A DNA stretch of 64,000 bases, from the NCBI GenBank assembly GCA_015488755.1, contig WFNB01000112.1, forward strand, positions 42,991-106,990. The letters run 5' to 3'. This DNA is from Gammaproteobacteria bacterium (GTDB lineage Bacteria; Pseudomonadota; Gammaproteobacteria; GRL18). The position numbers and the translations under genes were made by a program. Positions 37,184-46,620 of this stretch are shown here, in pieces; position 1 is the first letter of the stretch; each line of letters begins with the position of its first letter. Under the pieces are notes generated by a model. The model saw only the letters and a program-made list of their open reading frames with translations, had not been told where the DNA came from and made no database searches.

Positions 37184-37909
37184 TTAATTTTGGCTGAGTC
37201 GTTGCTTATTTTTCCTGTATTGAGCTGATTTTCTATCACCACCGCGTAAAGAAGGGCTGGCACGTTGTCCGGTTTGCTTTTCAATACGTATTTTAAATGC
37301 TTCGCTGCCTAGTACCCATGATTTATTGGTTGCATGTCGAATTTCATCTAAGGTGTGTTGTGTCAGAGGGTGCTTAAACAATGTTTTATAGATGCTTTGG
37401 CGTCCTTTGTCTGTTTTTGCCAGAGCCTGATAACATACAGATGGCGTGATAAAGTGACTCGGTTTGCCAAGGGCGTTATTAGCATAGCTGGAATAGGGAT
37501 AGTCGTCTGGATGTGTTACGAGATCTGCACGGACGGGATTGAGTTCAATATAGCGGCTGACAGTAAGCAAATAATACTCAGTATCGACTAAGGTTGACTT
37601 AAATCGTCCTTCCCATAAGGTGCCACTGCGTTGATACTTGCTGTTAATATAGCGTACATAATAACGCCCTAGAGATTGCATTAAACGGCTGGCGCCATTG
37701 CCTTGCTCTGGTGTTAATAATAAGTGGACATGGTTACTCATTAAGCAATAGGCATGTATGGCAACATGATATTTTTGGCTATACTCAGCTAATTTATCTA
37801 AATAGGTTTGGCGATCTTGCTCATCAAAAAAGCAAGCTTGTTGATTATTGCCTCTTTGGATAATGTGTTGGGCAATATCGGGTAAATTGAGTCGGGGTAG
37901 ACGAGCCAT
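37184..37909 (-). CDS. REP-associated tyrosine transposase (RAYT, Y1/HUH type)
   Basis: A 241-residue Y1 transposase. It opens with MARLPRLNLPDIAQHIIQRGNNQ, typical of RAYTs, has the HUH-like NHVHLLLTP near residues 59-67, a Tyr-rich helix (SLGRYYVRYIN) bearing the candidate nucleophile, then GTLWEGRFKSTLVD and YIELNPVRADLV. The C-terminal ~60 residues are basic. RAYTs are single-copy domesticated relatives of IS200 transposases that process REP palindromes. A motif TCTGACCCC flanked by short inverted repeats lies just upstream (37964-37987) and again at 46511-46535, a candidate substrate end. Confidence 0.92.
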   Translation of the reverse strand: MARLPRLNLPDIAQHIIQRGNNQQACFFDEQDRQTYLDKLAEYSQKYHVAIHAYCLMSNHVHLLLTPEQGNGASRLMQSLGRYYVRYINSKYQRSGTLWEGRFKSTLVDTEYYLLTVSRYIELNPVRADLVTHPDDYPYSSYANNALGKPSHFITPSVCYQALAKTDKGRQSIYKTLFKHPLTQHTLDEIRHATNKSWVLGSEAFKIRIEKQTGQRASPSLRGGDRKSAQYRKNKQRLSQN

Positions 37910-37963
37910 AAATAAACCAGTGTGAATAATGAAAAGTTCAGTTTAAGAGAAATAAACAGAAAA

Positions 37964-37987
37964 ATCAATAACTCTGACCCCATTGAA
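37964..37987. repeat. RAYT-associated motif, copy 1
   Basis: ATCAAT, then AACTCTGACCCC, then ATTGA: short inverted arms around CTCTGACCCC. The same layout recurs at 46511-46535. I recall a similar GGGGTCAGAG motif beside RAYT genes in other gammaproteobacteria, not verified here. Confidence 0.6.
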
Positions 37988-38054
37988 ATAAAAGCTTATT
38001 TAAGTGCTTATCCTTGTTATAATAAACACCCTTTTCTTTGCATATCTGTGTCTT

Positions 38055-41000
38055 ATGACTGACTTATCAAATACACCATTGACGAATATCCGTGAAATTC
38101 CGTATAACTACACCTCTTTTTCAGATCGTGAAATTATCATTCGTTTTTTGGGTGAGAAAGCTTGGGATGTCTTAAATACACTGCGCTCAAAACGAGTAAC
38201 AGGGCGTTCAGCACGCATGTTATTTGAAGTCTTAGGCGATATTTGGGTGGTTTCTCGTAATCCCTTTATTGAAGATGACTTAATTGAAAATCCAAAACGC
38301 CGAGAGGCCTTGTTAGAAGCCCTGCACCATCGTTTAAGTCAGATCCGTTTGCGAGCGGATGGTAATGAGTCGGTATTAGAACTGCTGGCACGGGCAGAAA
38401 AAGCCGTCTCAGAGTTTAAAGTTTGGCTAATAGAAAGTGACATTAAACGCCGTAAGGTACTAAAAAAACTGACCAAGCTGACGCGCAAAGACAATATCTG
38501 CTTTGATGGCCTATCTCGGGTCAGTCATGTAACCGATGCGAGCGACTGGCGTGTGGAGTTTCCTTTTGTAGTGCTTACTCCAGATACGGAAGAGGAAGTC
38601 TTGGCACTGGTACAAGGCTGTATTGATCTGGGCTTGGCGATCATTCCACGAGGCGGTGGCACAGGCTATACGGGAGGTGCAGTGCCGTTAACGGCAAATT
38701 CTGTGGTGATTAATACTGAAAAGTTAGATTCTTTAGGTGCGCTAAGACAACAAAGCCTGATGTGCAAACCCGACGAAGAGTCTGCGGCTGAGGAAATTAT
38801 GGTACCGACCGTAGCGACTGGTGCGGGTGTCGTCACCCGTAGAGTGTCAGACTTAGCTGATGCTCAGGGCTTGGTCTTTGCCGTGGATCCCACTTCACAA
38901 GATGCCTCATGTATTGGCGGTAATATTGCCATGAATGCTGGGGGTAAAAAAGCGGTGATGTGGGGTACCACACTGGATAATTTACTGTCATGGAAAATGG
39001 TCACCCCCGATGCTCGATGGATGTTTATTGAGCGTCTGGAACATAATTTAGGAAAAATTCATGAGTTGAAAGTGGTGCGTTTTAAAGTGACTCGTTTTGC
39101 TCATAATGGCATTGATATTGATAAAGAAGAGATTTTAGCAATACCAGGTGCTGATTTACGCAAGCAAGGCTTAGGTAAAGATGTTACCAATAAATTTTTA
39201 GGGGGCTTACCCGGTGTACAAAAAGAAGGCTGTGATGGCATTATTACTTCGGCAGTCTTTATTTTACACACCATGCCTAAGCATATTCGTACAGTGTGCA
39301 TGGAATTTTTTGGCTCGGACATAGCCAATTCCGTACCTGCTATTGTCGAAACTATTGATTACCTAAAGAGCCAAAAAAGTATTGTCCTTGCTGGGCTTGA
39401 GCATCTGGATGAGCGTTATATCAAGGCGGTGGGCTATTCCACCAAATCACCCCGTTCTGAACTGCCCAAAATGGTCTTGTTAGCCGATATTGCCTGCGAT
39501 GATGAAACTCTTGTTGCTAAGGCAGCGGCAAAAATTGTGCAATTGGCCAATCTCAGAGATGCCGAAGGGTTTATTGCCGTCAGCCTAGAAGCGCGTCAGT
39601 ATTTTTGGTTGGATCGAGCCAGAACAGCTGCCATTGCCTCACATACCAATGCCTTTAAAGTGAATGAAGATGTGGTGATCCCCTTGGATCGTCTAGCGGA
39701 ATACACCTTGGGTATCGAGCGAATTAATATTATCCACTCCATTAAAAACAAGCTTAAAATTGTGCGTGCAGTGGATGCTTATTTACACTCGGATCTGAAG
39801 CTAAGCTCAGACAATATTGCCTATGATAAAATTGAATTTGAAGGCTCAGAAGAAGCACAACGTATTGTGCAAGATAAAAAAGAAGCTGCTTTAGAATTGG
39901 TTGCAGATATTCAAACACGTTGGCAAACAATGCTGGATAATTTGGATACAGATATTCAGCAGTTTAAAGACACCGCTATTTTTGCTCATTTACCTGTTGA
40001 ACAGCAACAACAAAATATAACCTTTTTTGAGTTATTACAAAAACGCCTCTTACGAGTGTCTTATCGTGATGACGTTGAAAAACCCTTAAAAGAATTATTC
40101 AGTGGCTTAAATCTATCGGGTGTTAATGAACACTTAGATAATATTCATGCTGATATTCGTTCCGGACGCTTATTTGTTGCGACCCACATGCATGCAGGTG
40201 ATGGCAATGTCCATACCAATATTCCTGTGCATTCTAATGACTATGAGATGTTGCATACCGCCGATCAAGTGGTGGCACAAATTATGGCACTGGCGGAGTC
40301 ATTGGGAGGGGTTATTTCTGGTGAACATGGTATTGGTATTACCAAATTACAATTTCTTAGCGATGATATTCTTAGCGCCTTTAAAACTTATAAAGATCAG
40401 GTCGATCCACAGCATCATTTTAATCCGGGTAAACTGATGGCTGGCTCTGGTTTAGAAAAAGCTTACACGCCATCCTTGCAACTATTACAGCAAGAAGCCT
40501 TGATCCTTGAAGCCAGTGAACTGGGTTTGTTAAATAATGATATCAAAGACTGTTTGCGTTGTGGTAAATGCAAGCCCGTCTGTAATACCCATATCCCTAG
40601 AGCGAATTTATTGTATTCACCACGCAATAAAATTTTGGGTACAGGACTGATTATGGAAGCTTTTCTCTACGAGGAGCAAACTCGTCGAGGGATTTCGGTA
40701 CGCCATTTTGATGAAATGAATGATATTGCTGATCACTGTACGGTCTGCCACAAATGTTTCAAACCCTGTCCAGTTAATATTGACTTTGGTGATGTTTCCA
40801 TTCGGATGCGCACCATTTTGCGTCATCGTAAACAAAAGCATTTTTCCTTGATGAGCAAGGTGGCAATGGCTTACTTAAATGTTACCGATCCCGCCACCAT
40901 TAAAGTCATGCGCAAAGTGATGATCCAATGGTCCTATAAAGCTCAGCGCTTAGGGCATAGTCTGGCCAGACATTTTGCTTTACTGCCCAAAGGCAAGCAA

Positions 41001-41996
41001 CCCTACATGACCCATGGTAAAATGCCGATTAAGGCACAGGTGATTAACTTTGTTAAAAAACCCATGCCTGCGGACATTCCCAATCAGACCACACGGCAAT
41101 TATTAGGTATTGAAGACAGTAGCGTTATTCCAATTATTCGAGATGCGCAAAAGTTAAGTCGCTTAAATACAGCAGAAGATGCCGATACCGTATTTTATTT
41201 TCCCGGTTGTGGTTCTGAACGCCTCTTTAGTCAGGTGGGTATGGCAACCTTAGCGATGCTTTATCATGCCGGAGCACAAACCATTTTACCACCGAGTTAT
41301 CTCTGCTGTGGCTATCCACAAACATCAGGAGGAGAAGCAGAAAAAGGGCAGGCCATATCAACCGAAAATCAGGTCTTATTTCATCGTATTGCTAATACAT
41401 TAAACTATATGGATATTAAAACGGTATTGGTCTCGTGTGGAACCTGTATGGATCAATTATTACAATATCAATTTCAAAAAATCTTCCCTGATTGCCGTTT
41501 GTTAGATATTCATGAATATTTAGCTGAAAAAGGCTATCAATTAGATGCAGACAGTCAGGCTCAGGGCTATATTTACCATGATCCCTGCCATACGCCCATT
41601 AAAACAGAGCAACCATTGAAAATTGCCCAGTCATTATTAGGCAATAATGTGATTAACTCCGATCGCTGTTGTGGTGAGTCCGGTACATTGGCCGTATCCA
41701 GACCGGATATATCAAGCCAATTACGCTATCGAAAACAAGAAGAGTTGACGAAAAATATCCATGCGTTTGAGTGTGCTAACGGTGATGATAAGAGCACTCA
41801 AAACACATCGTCATCGGTTAAACTCGTTACCACTTGCCCAGCCTGTCAACAAGGCCTGAATCGTTATCGGGGTGAAACCGGTATGACTGCTGAGTATATT
41901 GTGGTGGAATTGTGCCAGAAAATACTGGGTGAGCAATGGCAAAAAGAATTTATCGACAACGTGGCTAAAGGTGGGATAGAGCGAGTATTGCTATAA
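38055..41996 (+). CDS. FAD-linked oxidase fused to Fe-S and CCG domains (DUF3683 type)
   Basis: A 1313-residue multidomain oxidoreductase. Residues 1-130 form the DUF3683-like head. The FAD_binding_4 domain follows with [17 protein letters not shown] near 197-213 and [17 protein letters not shown] near 287-303, then an FAD-oxidase C domain ending [16 protein letters not shown] and [10 protein letters not shown]. After that come 4Fe-4S motifs [14 protein letters not shown] and [14 protein letters not shown], and two CCG domains ([10 protein letters not shown]...CCGYPQ; HDPCHTP...CCGESG). It combines GlcD- and GlcF-like modules in one chain, so it should oxidise a 2-hydroxyacid or lactate-like substrate and pass electrons to the membrane. 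ATG at 38055 is preferred over a hydrophobic upstream extension. Confidence 0.9.
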   Translation: MTDLSNTPLTNIREIPYNYTSFSDREIIIRFLGEKAWDVLNTLRSKRVTGRSARMLFEVLGDIWVVSRNPFIEDDLIENPKRREALLEALHHRLSQIRLRADGNESVLELLARAEKAVSEFKVWLIESDIKRRKVLKKLTKLTRKDNICFDGLSRVSHVTDASDWRVEFPFVVLTPDTEEEVLALVQGCIDLGLAIIPRGGGTGYTGGAVPLTANSVVINTEKLDSLGALRQQSLMCKPDEESAAEEIMVPTVATGAGVVTRRVSDLADAQGLVFAVDPTSQDASCIGGNIAMNAGGKKAVMWGTTLDNLLSWKMVTPDARWMFIERLEHNLGKIHELKVVRFKVTRFAHNGIDIDKEEILAIPGADLRKQGLGKDVTNKFLGGLPGVQKEGCDGIITSAVFILHTMPKHIRTVCMEFFGSDIANSVPAIVETIDYLKSQKSIVLAGLEHLDERYIKAVGYSTKSPRSELPKMVLLADIACDDETLVAKAAAKIVQLANLRDAEGFIAVSLEARQYFWLDRARTAAIASHTNAFKVNEDVVIPLDRLAEYTLGIERINIIHSIKNKLKIVRAVDAYLHSDLKLSSDNIAYDKIEFEGSEEAQRIVQDKKEAALELVADIQTRWQTMLDNLDTDIQQFKDTAIFAHLPVEQQQQNITFFELLQKRLLRVSYRDDVEKPLKELFSGLNLSGVNEHLDNIHADIRSGRLFVATHMHAGDGNVHTNIPVHSNDYEMLHTADQVVAQIMALAESLGGVISGEHGIGITKLQFLSDDILSAFKTYKDQVDPQHHFNPGKLMAGSGLEKAYTPSLQLLQQEALILEASELGLLNNDIKDCLRCGKCKPVCNTHIPRANLLYSPRNKILGTGLIMEAFLYEEQTRRGISVRHFDEMNDIADHCTVCHKCFKPCPVNIDFGDVSIRMRTILRHRKQKHFSLMSKVAMAYLNVTDPATIKVMRKVMIQWSYKAQRLGHSLARHFALLPKGKQPYMTHGKMPIKAQVINFVKKPMPADIPNQTTRQLLGIEDSSVIPIIRDAQKLSRLNTAEDADTVFYFPGCGSERLFSQVGMATLAMLYHAGAQTILPPSYLCCGYPQTSGGEAEKGQAISTENQVLFHRIANTLNYMDIKTVLVSCGTCMDQLLQYQFQKIFPDCRLLDIHEYLAEKGYQLDADSQAQGYIYHDPCHTPIKTEQPLKIAQSLLGNNVINSDRCCGESGTLAVSRPDISSQLRYRKQEELTKNIHAFECANGDDKSTQNTSSSVKLVTTCPACQQGLNRYRGETGMTAEYIVVELCQKILGEQWQKEFIDNVAKGGIERVLL

Positions 41997-42051
41997 TTAA
42001 TTAAGCTAATTTCTGGATAGCTCCTGCCAGTAATGCTCTCACTATGTTTTT

Positions 42052-42180
42052 TTATACAGAAAGTCCGTAATGGCTACCATTTTGTAATTCTATATATAAG
42101 CGAAGTTTCCCACCTGTAGCTTCAATATATTTTTTTAGTGATGATCGTTTAATTTACTGTATCTGCATCCTCTTGTGCCG
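42052..42180 (-). pseudogene. Remnant of an XRE-family antitoxin (C-terminal end)
   Basis: On the minus strand one frame reads LKKYIEATGGKL...IELQNGSHYGLSV and then stops (42052-42054). This is the C-terminal signature of HigA/XRE-type antitoxins (usually LRRYIEAMGGEL). Upstream in the same frame MQIQ is interrupted by TAA at 42154-42156 where a helix-turn-helix should continue, and no start or partner toxin is found. The fragment lies in a 315-base gap between the FAD/Fe-S gene and the lipoprotein, at the edge of an AT-rich accessory patch. The rest of the gap shows nothing else. Confidence 0.65.
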
Positions 42181-42311
42181 TGTGGAGATTAACGGGGTTC
42201 ACCAGAGCTTCCAGAGAAGAAGTTGAGAACATATAAATTTTCGTATTTTTCATGTTTTAAATAGCAGCTAAGCACTGGTGATACACTCCGACCTCTGGTT
42301 AGCACTTCATG

Positions 42312-42725
42312 TTATTTAAGATTTTTAAAGTTGCTTGTATCTATGCCTTTAAAAACTTCATTTTCAAGTCGATATTGCTTCTGTATATCAGTTTGTTTTT
42401 TCTGCTCTGAAAGTTTTTGTTGTTCTATTGCAATTCTTGTTTGTCGTTGAATTGCTTCTTGTTGAGTTTCACATTGCCTGAAACCATCTGTCCAACCTTG
42501 TGCATACTTTTTATCATTATCAAATTTAGCAACATCTTTTTTGAACTGATCAAATAGACTACCCCCAGCTTTATTTCCACTGTGACATCCATCATCAAAA
42601 CCTTCTGCATAGGATAATGGATAACCTTCTTGAATCATGATTTCTTTTTGGGTGGCACACCCTGAAATCAAAGAAAAAAATAAAATACTAATGGTTATCA
42701 GTAGGTTTGAGAGCGTGTTATTCAT
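42312..42725 (-). CDS. Small lipoprotein of unknown function
   Basis: A 137-residue protein with a lipoprotein signal (ILFFSLISGC, Cys near residue 23). The mature part repeats a pattern YAEGFDDGCHSG and YAQGWTDGFRQC, two similar Gly-Asp/Cys motifs about 40 residues apart, followed by a Gln/Lys-rich helix. The two Cys could form a disulfide. I do not recognise a named family. It is in the AT-rich patch and ends 120 bases after the serine hydrolase stop, so it may be co-transcribed with it. Confidence 0.75.
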   Translation of the reverse strand: MNNTLSNLLITISILFFSLISGCATQKEIMIQEGYPLSYAEGFDDGCHSGNKAGGSLFDQFKKDVAKFDNDKKYAQGWTDGFRQCETQQEAIQRQTRIAIEQQKLSEQKKQTDIQKQYRLENEVFKGIDTSNFKNLK

Positions 42726-42845
42726 TTTTATTTCCTATTATTTGAATTAATTTTAAAAAATTTGTTACTAATTTTTATTATCGGATGTTTATTTTATCTG
42801 TGACATAAGTAAAAGATTTTATATGCCCAGAGGGTATTTTTTCTC

Positions 42846-44675
42846 CTATTTTGTTTTTGAGACTGCTAAAGAGTCCTGTAGTATTTTAGCTAAAATATTA
42901 TTAAACTCTATACTGCGTTGAATTGAATTAGTTAAACTCTTTTTTTGCTTTTTTGAAAAGTCAGCACAACTTACTTCTACTGATTGTCTGAGTGTTTCAT
43001 AAGTTTTTGGGTATTGAGAATTATTTTGGCGATTAGCTGTGGTCGTATTGAGATTTTCTAAGGCATTAAGTGCGTTTTTCTTCTCTTTACTTGATGTTGT
43101 TTTACTCTGTATAACCTGAGAGAAACTTATGATTTTCTGATGACTTATCTGTGTTGAAATATCAAGTTGTTTTAGGAAATTATTTATTTTTTGACACTCA
43201 TATGTTGTAGTTTTTGGATCGGTAACTTTTTGTATGTTAATACCTGCTACTTGCATAAACAGATCCATACTATGAACCTGCGCATCGTTAGTCCCTACAA
43301 CATAGGTATCACCACTTTGAGGATTTATTGCCACAAAAGATTCAAAACCAAAACTTTGTCCTCCATGCCCATAAAAATCACCTATTTGCATCAGGGCATG
43401 GCCATACTGGATGTTTTGTATGCTTTTATCCATAAAATGAAAGCCTAAATTTTGATGTATTTTTATTGTATTAGCATCTTTATAGAGTTTACCTTGAGAC
43501 CATGCAGTTATAAAGGTAGCTAAGTCTTCTAGTGAGGATATAACTTCCCCAGCACTTCCAGCTAATGAAGGAGGCATAAAGGTTGGTTTACCAAAAGCGT
43601 ATCCTTGTGGCATACTAAAGCGAAGTTCTGATGGTATTTTAGATGCAAAATAAGTATGCTTCATCCCTAATGCATCAAAAATATTTTTTTGCACATACTC
43701 ATGCCAGTCATTCTTAGTAATTTTTGAAATAATATCACCTAAAATAATATATCCAGTATTACAGTACTTAAACTCTGTTCCTGGTCGAAAGTTTTCATCA
43801 CCAAAACTCACTGCCTGATGGATGAGTTCTTTAAATGTATAGTGTTTTTTCTGTCCGCCTAAAAGCTCAATCACTTTAGCATCATTAGCATAAACATTGA
43901 GGTAATCAATAAAGCCACTGGTATGCTTTAAAAGCATTCCTACTGTTACATCATCCCAATAGTTTTTACCTTCAAAATTTGCAAGTTTTTGGATCTCTCC
44001 CTGAGGGTAGAAATTTTTGATTTTTGTATCAAGAGATATTTTCCCCTCTTCTAAAAGTTGAAAAATAGATACACCTATAAACAGCTTACTAGCACTGCCT
44101 ATTTCGAATAAATCATTCTCTTTAGCAACTCTTTTACTTGTTCTATTTGCAACGCCACTTACCGCTTTATATTCGTAGTTATTTTTTTGTACAAATAGCC
44201 AAATAGCAGTATCATGATTCTTTTTTGAGTAGTTTTTCACTATTTCATCTAATTTGTTTTGCATATATTTATGTGGCTGAAAAATCATCTGTGTAAACTT
44301 TTTGTTAACAACTTTTTTACTGTTTTGAGTAGTAAAGCAGAGCTTCGTATCTGCATTACACATTATACCATTTGAAAATTTGTATTTATCAGTTGATAGA
44401 TTTGCATTCTCTATCTTTTTAAGTAATCTATCTTGTGCTTTAAGAGTAAAATACTCTTTTGTTAATCCTAGAGAGACACCTTTTGAATCGACACAGAACT
44501 GAGCCTGTTTATCACAAACTATCCCTTCTTCTGGAGAATAAACGACATTATTTTTCTGTATTTCCTGAGCAAATAAATGTAGGGGAACTGTAAATAATAG
44601 TAGAATAAGATACTTAATTATACTGTTCTTAGGATTTTTTAAACTCTTGATAGATATGGCTAGATGCCTATTCAC
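42846..44675 (-). CDS. Serine hydrolase of the beta-lactamase/class C fold with N-terminal YcgJ-like repeats
   Basis: A 609-residue exported protein. A signal peptide (LILLLFTVPLHLFAQ) is followed by two tandem motifs, GIVCDKQAQFCVD near 51-63 and GIMCNADTKLCFT near 103-115, each with paired Cys and ending in LTKEYF/VNKKFT; this resembles the small YcgJ family from memory. The hydrolase domain has the SxxK motif SASK (194-197), YCN (304-306) and HGG (437-439), so the active site is complete. GTG at 44675 lies seven bases after GGAG. AT-rich codon use differs from neighbours and suggests transfer. Substrate (peptidoglycan peptide, ester or beta-lactam) is unknown. Confidence 0.85.
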   Translation of the reverse strand: MNRHLAISIKSLKNPKNSIIKYLILLLFTVPLHLFAQEIQKNNVVYSPEEGIVCDKQAQFCVDSKGVSLGLTKEYFTLKAQDRLLKKIENANLSTDKYKFSNGIMCNADTKLCFTTQNSKKVVNKKFTQMIFQPHKYMQNKLDEIVKNYSKKNHDTAIWLFVQKNNYEYKAVSGVANRTSKRVAKENDLFEIGSASKLFIGVSIFQLLEEGKISLDTKIKNFYPQGEIQKLANFEGKNYWDDVTVGMLLKHTSGFIDYLNVYANDAKVIELLGGQKKHYTFKELIHQAVSFGDENFRPGTEFKYCNTGYIILGDIISKITKNDWHEYVQKNIFDALGMKHTYFASKIPSELRFSMPQGYAFGKPTFMPPSLAGSAGEVISSLEDLATFITAWSQGKLYKDANTIKIHQNLGFHFMDKSIQNIQYGHALMQIGDFYGHGGQSFGFESFVAINPQSGDTYVVGTNDAQVHSMDLFMQVAGINIQKVTDPKTTTYECQKINNFLKQLDISTQISHQKIISFSQVIQSKTTSSKEKKNALNALENLNTTTANRQNNSQYPKTYETLRQSVEVSCADFSKKQKKSLTNSIQRSIEFNNILAKILQDSLAVSKTK

Positions 44676-44869
44676 ACACACTCTCCTTTTATTTGGGTTA
44701 GGATTTTTACGGTACTTTTACGGTATTTAGGAATGGGGATAAAATAAAGAGGAGTAACATTATTTCGTTTATCATTTTTTCTCCATTGACTTAGTTTAAT
44801 CATAAGTTTACAAGATAGGCATATTCAAACTTCCAGAGAATATGGCTTCTTGGATATAATCTTCACAAT

Positions 44870-44892
44870 ATCCACGTCCTAAGGACATGGAT
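44870..44892. repeat. Hairpin resembling an IS200/IS605-type end scar
   Basis: ATCCACGTCC and GGACATGGAT pair with one G-T, and a second hairpin CTCATTTTT/AAAAAGTGAG follows at 44917-44938. Such subterminal hairpins mark IS200/IS605 ends. No transposase is present, so this is only a suggestion of a past insertion. Confidence 0.3.
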
Positions 44893-44954
44893 TCTTTACT
44901 CATGTAAATCAGAAATGCTCATTTTTGGCAAAAAGTGAGTTATTCTAGAGCCTC

Positions 44955-45033
44955 AACACCTGTATTGCTGGATAGAGAAAGATGGGATGACTCTTTTTTA
45001 GCACAGCTTTCTCTATCCAGTAATGCAGGTGTT
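44955..45033. repeat. 79-bp inverted repeat with 27-base arms
   Basis: The arms (44955-44981 and 45007-45033; starting AACACCTGTATTGCTGG) match at 25 of 27 positions and enclose 25 bases. No flanking direct repeat was found. It lies directly upstream of the YefM-YoeB promoter and could be a MITE remnant or a hairpin that shields the locus from read-through. Both strands can be translated across it, but only as artefacts. Confidence 0.7.
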
Positions 45034-45043
45034 ATATTTTTTA

Positions 45044-45070
45044 TGCTAAAATGTACGGAACAGTCGTACA
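45044..45070 (+). promoter_or_regulatory. yefM-yoeB extended -10 promoter and operator
   Basis: TGCTAAAAT at 45044-45052 is an extended -10 element. It overlaps the inverted repeat TGTACG-GAACAGT-CGTACA (45052-45070, numbering to the last A). E. coli YefM binds TGTACA-type palindromes, so this is probably the autoregulatory operator. This also argues for the antitoxin start at 45088. Confidence 0.7.
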
Positions 45071-45087
45071 TGATATTGAGTAAAATT

Positions 45088-45360
45088 ATGAATAGTATAA
45101 GTGTAAATAAGTTTAGAGACAATTTAAAAACTTTTGTAGAGCAAGTCTTTTCAGAGCATGAACCTCTAAAAGTAACTCGAAGAAATGGTGAAGATTTTGT
45201 TGTTTTGAGTGCTGATGACTGGGAAAGAGAACAGGAAACCCTTTATGTTTTGCAAAATACTGACTTGATGAAACAAATAGCTACGTCAATTAATACTTAT
45301 GAGAAGAAAAAAGGCTATCAGCCTACTTCTGGGGAAATAAATGAGATCCTTGATCTTTGA
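45088..45360 (+). CDS. yefM: Antitoxin, YefM/Phd family
   Basis: A 90-residue antitoxin that neutralises YoeB and represses its own promoter. NSISVNKFRDNLKTFVEQV and PLKVTRRNGEDFVVLSADDWE are the DNA-binding N-terminal domain; the tail from about residue 60 is acidic and flexible, the toxin-binding part. An alternative ATG at 45070 lies inside the predicted operator; the one at 45088 has GAG seven bases upstream. It overlaps the toxin gene by 20 bases. Confidence 0.92.
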   Translation: MNSISVNKFRDNLKTFVEQVFSEHEPLKVTRRNGEDFVVLSADDWEREQETLYVLQNTDLMKQIATSINTYEKKKGYQPTSGEINEILDL

Positions 45361-45610
45361 AGGTAATACTTGGATAGCTTATGAAGAATTAAGGCAAAAA
45401 GACCAAAAGTTACATAAGACTCTGCAAAGACTCATAAAAGAGATGCTTCGTAATGATCCAAGTAAAGGAATAGGAAAGCCGGAACCACTAAAACACAATC
45501 TTTCTGGTTTATGGTCTCGGCGTATGAGCCAAAAAGATCGAGTTGTGTATAAGTTTGATGCAAACTATTTATACATTTTTGCAATTGGAGGACACTACGA
45601 TCAGTTTTAA
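45341..45610 (+). CDS. yoeB: Toxin, Txe/YoeB family mRNA endoribonuclease
   Basis: An 89-residue RelE-fold toxin that cleaves mRNA on the ribosome. The family block GKPEPLKHNLSGLWSRRMSQKDRVVYKF is present near residues 45-72 and supplies Glu, Arg and other active-site residues; the C terminus GGHYDQF replaces the more usual YHY-type ending but keeps His and Tyr. Start overlaps the antitoxin end, giving translational coupling. Probably functional as no frame damage is seen. Confidence 0.92.
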   Translation: MRSLIFEGNTWIAYEELRQKDQKLHKTLQRLIKEMLRNDPSKGIGKPEPLKHNLSGLWSRRMSQKDRVVYKFDANYLYIFAIGGHYDQF

Positions 45611-45677
45611 TGGGTGGATTAACTTTATGTTATAAAAGTTATACTATCTAGAGTTCAGCTTAATTACTATAGGAACT

Positions 45678-45691
45678 GGGGCTTTAGCCCC
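45678..45691. repeat. REP-like palindrome GGGGCTTTAGCCCC
   Basis: Perfect 6-bp arms around TT in the yoeB-rpiA convergent gap, followed by GCAAAGCGAGCGAGACTAAA. Similar in type to the palindrome at 2878-2889. Possibly a RAYT-dependent REP or a simple terminator hairpin. Confidence 0.4.
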
Positions 45692-45783
45692 GCAAAGCGA
45701 GCGAGACTAAAATTCTACTTCCAGTCGTATTATTTTATTGTTTGGAAGACATGCAATACACGTAATAAGTACGATAATATTGC

Positions 45784-46440
45784 TTAAAATCCTTCTTTAA
45801 CACCATTGGGTGTACCGACTAATAAAACATCGGCAGGGCGCATAGCAAATAAACCATTGGTAACCACACCAACAATATCATTAAGCTGCTCTTCAAGCTT
45901 AACAGGCTCCATAATTTCCATACCATGGATATCAAGAATGACATTGCCATTATCGGTTGTAAAACCTTCACGTAATACTGGCTCACCGCCGAGTTTAACA
46001 ATCTCACGTGCAACATAGCTACGAGCCATTGGGATCACCTCAACGGGTAAGGGGAATTTGCCCATATAGCTAACTAGCTTAGTTTCATCAACAATGCAGA
46101 CAAATTTATCAGCAACTGCAGCGACAATTTTTTCACGAGTTAATGCACCGCCACCACCTTTGATTAGGTGTAATGCCTTATTGGTTTCATCGGCACCGTC
46201 AATATAAACAGACATTTCACTGACTGAATTCAAATCAAAAACTTCGATGCCATGACCACGTAAACGTTCTGCAGTGGCTTCTGAGCTGGCAACAGCACCA
46301 TTAATTTTATGTTTTATTTTTGCTAATTCATCAATAAAAAAATTTGCAGTAGAGCCTGTACCGACACCAATAATGGTATCTGGAACAACGTGTTCGATTG
46401 CGGCCTGTGCCACTGCTTGCTTCATCTCATCTTGATTCAT
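45784..46440 (-). CDS. rpiA: Ribose-5-phosphate isomerase A
   Basis: A 218-residue pentose-phosphate enzyme interconverting ribose-5-P and ribulose-5-[16 protein letters not shown] near residues 26-40, DGADETN near 83-89 (catalytic Asp) and [12 protein letters not shown] near 96-107 are diagnostic. An AGGAGA site precedes the ATG. Divergent from ilvA, as seen in several gammaproteobacteria. In an autotroph it would also serve the Calvin cycle, but no Calvin genes are visible. Confidence 0.97.
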   Translation of the reverse strand: MNQDEMKQAVAQAAIEHVVPDTIIGVGTGSTANFFIDELAKIKHKINGAVASSEATAERLRGHGIEVFDLNSVSEMSVYIDGADETNKALHLIKGGGGALTREKIVAAVADKFVCIVDETKLVSYMGKFPLPVEVIPMARSYVAREIVKLGGEPVLREGFTTDNGNVILDIHGMEIMEPVKLEEQLNDIVGVVTNGLFAMRPADVLLVGTPNGVKEGF

Positions 46441-46510
46441 TTAGGTCTCCTGCTAATTTATATTTTATTGTGCTGTATTATCCTTGATTTTCCAGCAAAG
46501 CACCAGTAAT

Positions 46511-46535
46511 ATCAAATATCTCTGACCCCATTGAT
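46511..46535. repeat. RAYT-associated motif, copy 2
   Basis: ATCAA, then ATATCTCTGACCCCA, then TTGAT. Same design as at 37964-37987, here in the rpiA-ilvA divergent gap. A solo copy away from the transposase gene supports mobility of this end. Confidence 0.6.
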
Positions 46536-46620
46536 GTGTTTAGGTTTAAGTGTTGGTACTAGATTCAACTGATTTATTTAGGATTAGACAAGCACGGTAA
46601 ATATTGGTAACTTAGCGCCT

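Noticed and set aside
44935..45122. 60-codon minus-strand frame and the N-terminal extension of yefM upstream of 45070
   Set aside because: Both arise from the 27-base-arm inverted repeat; the real antitoxin start follows the operator.
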